A DNA stretch of 64,000 nucleotides from Cellvibrio fontiphilus_A (GTDB lineage: Bacteria; Pseudomonadota; Gammaproteobacteria; Pseudomonadales; Cellvibrionaceae): assembly GCF_042646205.1 (NCBI RefSeq), contig NZ_JBHRTF010000002.1, positions 372,001-436,000 of the forward strand, written 5' to 3'. Below are positions 25,209 to 32,003 of the stretch, piece by piece. Within the stretch, counting starts at the first letter, position 1, and each line of letters begins with the position of its first letter. The notes below the pieces were generated by a model. That model saw nothing but the letters and a program-made list of their open reading frames with translations, ran no database searches and was not told where the DNA came from. The position numbers were made by a program, and so were the translations under genes.

Positions 25209-27431
25209 TTAAAGCCCCGTGAGCTTCGCATACTGCATCACCAGGCGCTTAATACCGGCTTCGGCGAATTTAATTTGAATCACCGCGTTGGGGCCGGAGC
25301 CTTCGAATTGCAAAATTACGCCTTCGCCAAACATAGGGTGGCTGACGCGCTGGCCGAGGCGGAAGCCGGTGCTTTCGCCGGTGTCGTACATGGGTTGGCG
25401 TTTGCTGGTTTGGGTGAGCGGGCGATTCAAGCTGACCGGACGGGTAACGGCGGTTTTTAAGCGCACTTCCTCAATACAGTCTTCGGGAATTTCTTTTACA
25501 AAACGGGACACCGCATTAAAGGTTTCATTGCCATACAAGCGACGGGTTTCAGCATAGCTGATAAATAATTTTTCCATCGCGCGGGTGATACCCACGTAGC
25601 AGAGACGGCGCTCCTCCTCCAAACGATCCGGGTCGTCCGCCGACATTTTGTGGGGGAATAAGCCCTCCTCTACGCCCGCCAAAAACACCAGCGGAAATTC
25701 CAAACCTTTGGCCGAGTGCAGCGTCATTAATTGCACTGCATCTTCAAATTCATCGGCTTGGGTTTCACCGGCATCGAGTGCGGCGGTATCCAAAAATTGT
25801 TGCAGCGGCGAGAGCTCTTCGTTTTCTTCTTCGGCTTCAAAGGCGCGGCAGGCGGTAATTAATTCCTGCAAGTTTTCGCCGCGCGCCTGACCTTTTTCGC
25901 CTTTTTCATTTTGATGGAATAGCAGCAGACCCGTATCTTCTATCACCATTTTAGCGATGCTATCCAAACCCGGCGTATCGCCCCGTACATCAATTGCACT
26001 GGCATCCTGGGCGAGTTTTTCAATGAGGTTTAAAAAGGATTGCACCGCATTACCGGCGCGTGCCGTGAGCACTTTTTTGGCGAGCATTTGCTCCGCCGCT
26101 GACCAGAGCGAACAGCCCTGCTCGCGCGCAAACAGGCGAATGTCGTCCACTGTTTTGCCGCCAATACCGCGTGTTGGGGTATTGATAACCCGCTCAAAAC
26201 CGGCGTCGTCGTGACGATTGCTAATCAAGCGCATATAGGCGATGGCGTTTTTAATTTCCAGGCGATCATAAAAGCGCTGGCCGCCGTAAATGCGGTAGGG
26301 AATGGCCTCGCGCAGCAGCGCCTCTTCCAACACCCGCGACTGGGCGTTGGAGCGGTACAAAATCGCCATGCTTTTTTTCGGGTTGCCTTTGCGTGCCCAA
26401 TCCTGAATTCGCTCGACAATAAAACGCGCTTCGTCCTGTTCGTTGTAGGCGGCGTAGAGGGAAATAGGATCGCCCTTGTCGCCTTGCGTCCACAGCTCTT
26501 TACCGAGGCGGCCGTAGTTGTGTTTGATCACCGCGTTGGCGGCTTTGAGAATATTGCCGGTGGAACGGTAATTTTGTTCGAGGCGATAAATGTGGGTGTC
26601 GGCAAAATCCTGCGAGAAGCGCTGGATATTTTCGATTTTGGCGCCGCGCCAACCGTAAATGGATTGATCGTCATCGCCCACCGCCGTCACGCATGATTCT
26701 TTACCCGCCAGCATACGCAACCAGGCGTATTGCACTGAGTTGGTGTCCTGGAATTCGTCCACCAAAATAAACGGGAAGCGCTGGCGATAGTGCTCAAGGA
26801 TGTGCGGTTTGTTGAGCCAGAGTTCGTGGGCGCGCAGCAGGATTTCGGCAAAATCCACCATGCCACCGCGCTGGCAATCCTCTTCATAGGCGCGATAAAT
26901 CTGCAGCATGGTGCGCACAAAGGGGTCGGCGGTTTCCTGAATATGGCGGGAGCGCAGGCCTTCGTCTTTCTGCGCGTTGATATACCACTGCGCCTGTTTG
27001 TGCGGCCATTGGTTTTCGTCCAGGTTGAGCGCCTGATAAATGCGCTTGATTAAGCGCAGCTGGTCGTCGCTGTCCAGAATCTGGAAATTTTGCGGCAGGT
27101 TGGCGTCCTGCCAGTGGGCTTTGAGCAGGCGATGCGCCAAACCGTGGAAGGTGCCTACCCACATGGCGCGGCTGTTGATGTATTGATTGTTCTGGCTAAA
27201 GAGTTCATCCAAACGGCTGCGCATTTCGCGCGCGGCTTTGTTGGTAAAGGTCACCGCCATAATGGAATAGGGCGACATCTGCTCCACCTGGATCAGCCAG
27301 GCAATACGGTGTACCAGTACGCGGGTTTTACCACTGCCGGCGCCTGCGAGAATCAGCTGGTTGGTAGCGGGGGCCGAGACGGCTTCGCGCTGTTCGTTGT
27401 TGAGGTGATCGAGGAGGAGGGAAACGTCCAT
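25209..27431 (-). CDS. uvrD: DNA helicase II UvrD
   Basis: A 740-residue superfamily 1A 3'-5' helicase of nucleotide-excision and mismatch repair. Motifs in order: I AGAGSGKTRVL, Ia VTFTNKAAREM, II VDEFQDTN, III GDDDQSIYGWRGA, IV LEQNYRSTGNI, V MTLHSAKGLEFPLVFL, VI YVGITRAME. The C-terminal Tudor-like tail after about 670 ends with FAEAGIKRLVMQYAKL. Length and order fit UvrD rather than Rep. Confidence 0.96.
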   Translation of the reverse strand: MDVSLLLDHLNNEQREAVSAPATNQLILAGAGSGKTRVLVHRIAWLIQVEQMSPYSIMAVTFTNKAAREMRSRLDELFSQNNQYINSRAMWVGTFHGLAHRLLKAHWQDANLPQNFQILDSDDQLRLIKRIYQALNLDENQWPHKQAQWYINAQKDEGLRSRHIQETADPFVRTMLQIYRAYEEDCQRGGMVDFAEILLRAHELWLNKPHILEHYRQRFPFILVDEFQDTNSVQYAWLRMLAGKESCVTAVGDDDQSIYGWRGAKIENIQRFSQDFADTHIYRLEQNYRSTGNILKAANAVIKHNYGRLGKELWTQGDKGDPISLYAAYNEQDEARFIVERIQDWARKGNPKKSMAILYRSNAQSRVLEEALLREAIPYRIYGGQRFYDRLEIKNAIAYMRLISNRHDDAGFERVINTPTRGIGGKTVDDIRLFAREQGCSLWSAAEQMLAKKVLTARAGNAVQSFLNLIEKLAQDASAIDVRGDTPGLDSIAKMVIEDTGLLLFHQNEKGEKGQARGENLQELITACRAFEAEEENEELSPLQQFLDTAALDAGETQADEFEDAVQLMTLHSAKGLEFPLVFLAGVEEGLFPHKMSADDPDRLEEERRLCYVGITRAMEKLFISYAETRRLYGNETFNAVSRFVKEIPEDCIEEVRLKTAVTRPVSLNRPLTQTSKRQPMYDTGESTGFRLGQRVSHPMFGEGVILQFEGSGPNAVIQIKFAEAGIKRLVMQYAKLTGL

Positions 27432-27535
27432 AACCTGAGCCAGTTAATGCATGAGAGGGCAATTTTACTGGCTAGATATACATATGACTATCTTTGTTTT
27501 AGGCAAATACCGGAATCGCGGTGAGCAGGCACTGT

Positions 27536-27937
27536 TCACTTGTTGTTGAGCTTCCTGGCTCGCACCAAAAGCACCGCAAGCAGGACAGCAAGCAATAGCA
27601 TCAAGGGCAGGGATTCAGTGTCGTAGCCGCCAGCTTGGTGGGGCTGGATAACATAAAAACCCGGGTACGGGCTCGCGGGTTTCGCACTTGTCTCAGCCTC
27701 GGCAATCCCGGAGGTGGTGGCAACTTCTGCGGCAAAGGAGGCGCCATTGGCCGTTAACAACTCCAACTGCGGCATGGAAAAACAATCCACCTTGCTGTCT
27801 TGTTGAGTCCCGTGCGAGCAGTCAGCATAAACCGCATAAACACTGGTGGAACTCAGCGCGATGAAGCTAAACACTGCAAACACGCCAAAACGCCGTAGTG
27901 CGATAAAAAACGCCAGAAAATAATGCTGGTGAGTCAT
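27536..27937 (-). CDS. Exported small protein with C-terminal anchor (possible sorting-tail protein)
   Basis: A 133-residue protein of no recognised family. It has an N-terminal signal (FGVFAVFSFIALSSTSVYA), a short mature region with two cysteines, and a C-terminal hydrophobic helix ending in a basic cluster (LPLMLLLAVLLAVLLVRARKLNNK). That tripartite tail resembles exosortase-type sorting signals in architecture, but no PEP-like motif precedes the helix. ATG 27937 has GGAG 8 bp upstream; a longer frame was rejected. It is neighbour to a clear VPDTG-tail gene and shares a TGTGA-N6-TCACA-like palindrome upstream (27988-28003). Function unknown. Confidence 0.6.
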   Translation of the reverse strand: MTHQHYFLAFFIALRRFGVFAVFSFIALSSTSVYAVYADCSHGTQQDSKVDCFSMPQLELLTANGASFAAEVATTSGIAEAETSAKPASPYPGFYVIQPHQAGGYDTESLPLMLLLAVLLAVLLVRARKLNNK

Positions 27938-27987
27938 GAGCTTGCTCCCGCTGCCGCGCTGTATCAGTGAATGTAGCAGCTCAAACA

Positions 27988-28003
27988 AGTGACGCAAGTC
28001 ACA
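27988..28003. promoter_or_regulatory. CRP/Vfr-like palindrome upstream of the 27.5-kb exported-protein gene
   Basis: AGTGACGCAAGTCACA matches TGTGA-N6-TCACA at 9 of 10 fixed positions. Its centre lies about 58 bp upstream of ATG 27937. Its spacer also resembles that of the palindrome at 49752. The region 27938-28261 otherwise holds only a terminator and no gene. Confidence 0.5.
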
Positions 28004-28193
28004 TTTTTTTAGCGCCTGGGCTTCAGTTTTTTGCGCGGAATGTGAATTTAGATGCCAAGCTATTGATTTTGTTAGGCCCGCTGCACAAGGCTCCCAAAAA
28101 AACCTTATGCCCGGCTATAAGCAAAGGGATACAAAGAAAAAAAAGATCCTGCGAGAGCCAGACGGCATTTATACAAACCAGGGTAACAGCGAT

Positions 28194-28224
28194 AAAAAAA
28201 CCGCCGTGGGAAGCGGCGGTTTTT
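28194..28224 (-). terminator. Terminator after the VPDTG-tail gene
   Basis: CCGCCG/CGGCGG stem with a short purine-rich loop and a run of seven A on the plus strand (T7 in the minus transcript), with T5 on the other side. It lies 38 bp beyond the stop of the 28.3-kb gene. The whole gap 27938-28261 contains this hairpin and the CRP-like palindrome and no coding potential I can support. Confidence 0.75.
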
Positions 28225-28261
28225 GATGGTCCTGCCTTTGATGGCCTTGACTACCGATTTT

Positions 28262-28840
28262 TTAAATCTGGTTAACACGCGCCCGTGACAAGCCGAGGAA
28301 TGCCAAACCTATCAGCATCAGCACTATAGATCCGGTATCGGGAACACGGGTTACCGCACCGCGAACGTAGTAGCTGATATGGGAAACCTCCTTGATTTTA
28401 CTGTCAGGGTTAAAATCAAACTCAGGCTCCCGGAAAGGAGACTCCCATGTACCACTGGAGGCACCATTGGCTGCCAGATAGCCGAGTAGCGTAGTGTCCT
28501 TACCGTCCTTGAATACCAGTAGGAGATTGCTGTAGTCATCCCAAATACTGGGGTCTACGGCCCAATTACCACTCTGGCCTGCGTTGCTGCCCATCTCATC
28601 CTTGTCTAAAAATACCCAGTCACTGAACCCAAAAAACTGTTCAGCGTTCACCGTCATTGGGTTGGTGTTGAGGAAGTCCTGGGTTGCACTGCTTTTTTCA
28701 CAATCTACCGTATTGGAAACCAGTGTTAGGCTCGTGGGATGACAATCAACCACTCCCGCCTGTACGCTGCCACACACCAATACCCCCAACAGAGCCACTA
28801 CCGCAAAAGGTAAAGCCAAAAAGCGATTCCAAGTGTTCAT
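28262..28840 (-). CDS. PEP-CTERM-type (VPDTG) sorting-domain surface protein
   Basis: A 192-residue exported protein. It has a signal peptide (FAVVALLGVLVCGSVQA), a mature domain of about 140 residues with two cysteines near its start and no recognised fold, and a C-terminal VPDTGSIVLMLIGLAFLGL followed by SRARVNQI. This is the motif, helix and arginine-rich end recognised by exosortases (PEP-CTERM/VPDSG variants). It is expected to be processed and attached to the cell surface or exopolysaccharide. AAGGA precedes the ATG. A near-perfect sigma-54 promoter lies 68 bp upstream. The exosortase itself is not in this window. Confidence 0.85.
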   Translation of the reverse strand: MNTWNRFLALPFAVVALLGVLVCGSVQAGVVDCHPTSLTLVSNTVDCEKSSATQDFLNTNPMTVNAEQFFGFSDWVFLDKDEMGSNAGQSGNWAVDPSIWDDYSNLLLVFKDGKDTTLLGYLAANGASSGTWESPFREPEFDFNPDSKIKEVSHISYYVRGAVTRVPDTGSIVLMLIGLAFLGLSRARVNQI

Positions 28841-28881
28841 GATGAAAATCCTTCCGTTAGTTGATAAAACGCCAGTCTAAT

Positions 28882-28897
28882 TGTGACCAATCTCACA
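28882..28897. promoter_or_regulatory. CRP/Vfr-like palindrome upstream of the VPDTG-tail gene
   Basis: TGTGACCAATCTCACA matches TGTGA-N6-TCACA at all ten fixed positions. It would overlap the transcription start predicted from the sigma-54 promoter at 28908-28922, a position that would favour repression if a CRP-type protein binds. Confidence 0.55.
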
Positions 28898-28907
28898 CTT
28901 TGGTTTA

Positions 28908-28922
28908 GCAATTTACGCGCCA
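28908..28922 (-). promoter_or_regulatory. Sigma-54 (RpoN) promoter of the VPDTG-tail gene
   Basis: On the minus strand TGGCGCGTAAATTGC fits the -24/-12 consensus TGGCACG-N4-TTGC with a single change. The expected start is near 28896, giving a leader of about 56 nt. The rest of the gap 28923-29254 shows no gene or clear signal. Confidence 0.75.
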
Positions 28923-29254
28923 CGCAAAACACGCGGCTTAACTAATTTTCAACTAATTGAATAACAAGGACTTTTTCTGCCGACTGAAAATAAATGAGTA
29001 TTTAGGCGACAAATGCGATAGGAAAATCGACGCCATCGAAGGTTGTAAAAATCACCTCGATTAGCATCAAAAAGGATTAAAAAACGTTTTGAGAGAGAAG
29101 ACCTATAAGCACTTTTGGCTTTAGTACCAAAGCGACTCAAAAAGCTAACATCAGCGATGATCGGCCCCCTGACAGGCTGCGTAGCGGTGAAACGAAACTG
29201 TAAAGAACCCCGACACCAGCATCTGCCAGAACTTTTGTTTTTCCACGGATTGGC

Positions 29255-30088
29255 TTACCAAAAACCGTTGGGCAGCTCGCCTTTGCGCAACAGCGCGGCG
29301 ATATCCATGCTCAGCGCAACGCCTGCATGCACCAGCACCCCACCCCAAATAGAGCGCGACTGCAAGGCAAGTATGCCGAGGAACAGCCCAAATAATATGG
29401 CGCCCGTGGCTTCCAGCCAGAGCTTGGGGAAATGGATCATCAGGTAAGGCACACACATCACCCAAATCGCATTGGCACCCAGTGCCGGGCGCAGGGCATT
29501 GAGCATAAAACCGCGGAAAAAGAACTCCAGAAACACAAATTGGCTGATGTACAGCAGCTCCCACAGTAGCAAATCCAGCCAGCTGCGCCCGGCCAGGGAA
29601 TAAAAAGGGTAATGGTTGACAAAGTCCTCGCCAAAACTAACCAGCACCACAAACACCAAAATGGGCGAAAGCAACAGCAGATAACCACGCCAGTGTTCAG
29701 TCACCTGATTCCAGCGCCAGCCGAAATCCAGCATCCGCTCCTTGAATAACAAGCGAATCACCAGCCAGGGGATAAGGATAAACGTCAGCAAGTGACAGCC
29801 AGTCCACCAGACATAACCGGCCATTTCCAACCAACCACTCACCTGCAAACGATTCAGGTAATAGCCGCTATCCTGCTGCTGCCACTGCCCAAGGTAAGCC
29901 AACAGCGCATGCAAGTTAGTGGAGTAGCGGCCGTAGTTGAGGATCAGCAGGCTGATACAGACAGTCGCCAAGACCACAAACACCCGGCGCAGGGCCGCAG
30001 GGCGACTCAGGCGATAGGAGGGCGACTCAGAATCTATGGCATCCAGCGCGCGCAAGATACGGCGCGGGTGTAAGGCGGCTAGTGCCAT
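29255..30088 (-). CDS. CPBP-family intramembrane protein, atypical active site
   Basis: A 277-residue membrane protein with about seven transmembrane segments from residue 35 onward. The CPBP/Abi core is visible as FVFLEFFFRGFMLN (187-196), IHFPKLWLE with His219, and GGVLVHAGVALSMD with His254. CPBP enzymes are intramembrane glutamate endopeptidases of the Rce1 type and normally have Glu-Glu-x-x-x-Arg. Here the first position is Leu187, leaving only Glu188 and Arg192, and the asparagine usually following the last histidine is not seen. It may be a divergent or inactive member. GGAG is 8 bp before ATG 30088. Confidence 0.78.
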   Translation of the reverse strand: MALAALHPRRILRALDAIDSESPSYRLSRPAALRRVFVVLATVCISLLILNYGRYSTNLHALLAYLGQWQQQDSGYYLNRLQVSGWLEMAGYVWWTGCHLLTFILIPWLVIRLLFKERMLDFGWRWNQVTEHWRGYLLLLSPILVFVVLVSFGEDFVNHYPFYSLAGRSWLDLLLWELLYISQFVFLEFFFRGFMLNALRPALGANAIWVMCVPYLMIHFPKLWLEATGAILFGLFLGILALQSRSIWGGVLVHAGVALSMDIAALLRKGELPNGFW

Positions 30089-30139
30089 AAATTGCACTCC
30101 TGCGGCCTGATGAACCGCATCTGGTTATTGTTTCTCTGG

Positions 30140-31819
30140 TTATTGTTTTTTAGCCTTGCGCGCCGCTTGCTGGGCGCGCTCATGCATATCCAAAAATTTA
30201 AAAATAACGTCGCGCGCCAGGCGGGTTTCCGAATTGCTCAGGAACACCATGCCGATTTGCAGATCACGGTTGAACACCATCTCGGTGCGAAAGCCTTTTA
30301 CATGGCCGCCGTGATGTACAAAGTTTTTGTTGCGGCCGTAATCAAATACCCGCCAACCCAAACCATAGGCGGTGTTGCCTACCGCTTTGCGCACGCCGTA
30401 ATAATTCTGCTCAGGGGTATTTTTGGTGACTCGCGATTGAATAGGGTTAAGCACTGCCAAGGGCAGGGCATCCTGGCGCCGCCCGATTTGCCCGAGCAAA
30501 AATTTGGACATATCCACAATACTGGCGTTTACCCCGGCGGCTGGCGCCACCTTATACCAGTTGCCCACCACCGCGGTTGGCACCCAGCGGTTGCCATTGG
30601 CAATGTGCGGCGCGGCGCGGTTGGGCGAGGCGTTGTAACTGCCTAATCCATAGGAAGCGGAGCGCATACCCAAAGGCTCAAATACCTTTTTAATGACATA
30701 AGACTCAAAACTCATGCCTGACTTTTGTTTGATCATATCCCCGGCGAGGCTGTAAGCCACATTCTGGTAGGCGTAACACTTACCCGGCGGACAGACAAAA
30801 TTCACATAGCGCAGGCGACTCACCACATCGGCATAGTTCATGTTCTGGTCGATGTAGTGACTGTAGGTGTGACGCGGCAAGCCCGAGGATTGGCTAAGCG
30901 CATGGCGCAGGGTCAACTGTTTGCCGTATTTGGCGTTTTTAAAGGCGACCTTGGGCAATACCGATGTGATGGTGCTATCCCAACTCAGGCCACCTTCGTT
31001 CACCAGCACACTCGCGGCTGTGGATGCGACCGGTTTGGACAGGGATGCAAGGCGGAAAACCGTATCGGGTGTGACTTTTTCGCGTGTACCCGCCCGGCGC
31101 ACCCCGTAGCCCTGCAGGGATTTAATCTGCCCGCCCGACACCACCACTATGGCCACACCGGGCACAAAGGGCGCGATTTTCTTGGCTACATAATCCTCAA
31201 ACTCGGCCACAAACGCTTCTGGATGCCCAACCGGATAGCGCTGCGCTTTGATGGCTGCAGTGGTGATCACAGGGATAGCAGCCACCGGCGGTGCTGCTAC
31301 AGCGGGCGCCGCGGTTTTTGCCGCAGGCTTGGCTTGGGCTTTAGCCGATGCGGCACTGGTCGCTGCCTTGGCCGATGTCGCCGCCACTTTGGGCGCGGCT
31401 GTCTGTCTGGCTGCCGGCGCAACCGGCGATGCCCCGGGTATGGCGGCTATGGAAGCCGCTGTCGATGAAGCTGCCGCTAGCACCTCAGGTTTGGGTGCCA
31501 GTTGGCTGGCGGGTTGCACAGCGGCTGCCAGGCTGGAGCTGGCCGATGAGACGGCTACCGCGGCGGCGGGCGCAACTGTCTGGGTAAATTGGGTGGTCTG
31601 CAAGCGGTGGGGAGAGGCTTCAGCGGCAGCAGGTGCACTGGAGGCCGCCGTGTCAGCCGACGACTGCTGCTGTTGGAATGGCAGGGCGATAGGCACAGTC
31701 ACCCGCTTGACCGGCTCTGCCGCCGCACAGGGAGCAAAACACAGCCAGGCTGCAGCTAACAGCGGTAGACCATGGGCGAAACGCAAACTGCCAAAACCGT
31801 TTTTTATCGATAACAACAT
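30140..31819 (-). CDS. Exported class C beta-lactamase-family serine hydrolase with Ala/Ser/Pro-rich linker
   Basis: A 559-residue protein. A signal peptide (residues 1-34) is followed by a low-complexity Ala/Ser/Pro linker of about 155 residues and a beta-lactamase-related domain (about 200-545). SxxK is Ser259-Leu-Ser-Lys262 in FRLASLSKP, the Tyr-x-Asn motif is in CYAYQNVAYS, and the third box is HHGGHVKG. Such proteins include esterases, D-aminopeptidases and peptidoglycan-processing EstB/AmpH-like enzymes; true antibiotic hydrolysis is unlikely to be the main role. The linker suggests a domain held away from the membrane or periplasmic face. The antisense open frames across the linker are artefacts. 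Confidence 0.85.
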   Translation of the reverse strand: MLLSIKNGFGSLRFAHGLPLLAAAWLCFAPCAAAEPVKRVTVPIALPFQQQQSSADTAASSAPAAAEASPHRLQTTQFTQTVAPAAAVAVSSASSSLAAAVQPASQLAPKPEVLAAASSTAASIAAIPGASPVAPAARQTAAPKVAATSAKAATSAASAKAQAKPAAKTAAPAVAAPPVAAIPVITTAAIKAQRYPVGHPEAFVAEFEDYVAKKIAPFVPGVAIVVVSGGQIKSLQGYGVRRAGTREKVTPDTVFRLASLSKPVASTAASVLVNEGGLSWDSTITSVLPKVAFKNAKYGKQLTLRHALSQSSGLPRHTYSHYIDQNMNYADVVSRLRYVNFVCPPGKCYAYQNVAYSLAGDMIKQKSGMSFESYVIKKVFEPLGMRSASYGLGSYNASPNRAAPHIANGNRWVPTAVVGNWYKVAPAAGVNASIVDMSKFLLGQIGRRQDALPLAVLNPIQSRVTKNTPEQNYYGVRKAVGNTAYGLGWRVFDYGRNKNFVHHGGHVKGFRTEMVFNRDLQIGMVFLSNSETRLARDVIFKFLDMHERAQQAARKAKKQ

Positions 31820-32003
31820 ACGCCGTCGGGCAACTCAGATTAGGGTAATCCACATGCAACAACGCCACTCCCCTTGACTCTCACCCTGCCGGCATCGGCC
31901 GCAGGTGTGAAGGTACAAGACCTGGAGAGTGGCGTTATCCGTCCTTTGACCTATGCAGTAACTACAAAGTTTTATTGGCAAACACTTATTACCCACCGGG
32001 GTA

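Noticed and set aside
28042..28056. Possible third sigma-54 promoter (minus strand, TGGCATCTAAATTCA) upstream of the 27.5-kb gene
   Set aside because: The -24 half fits, but the essential GC of the -12 element is missing and the distance to the gene is larger than at the two good sites.
30725..31877. Several plus-strand open frames rich in Gly, Arg and Ala opposite the beta-lactamase-like gene
   Set aside because: They arise from the repetitive Ala/Ser/Pro codons of the linker on the other strand and are not genes.
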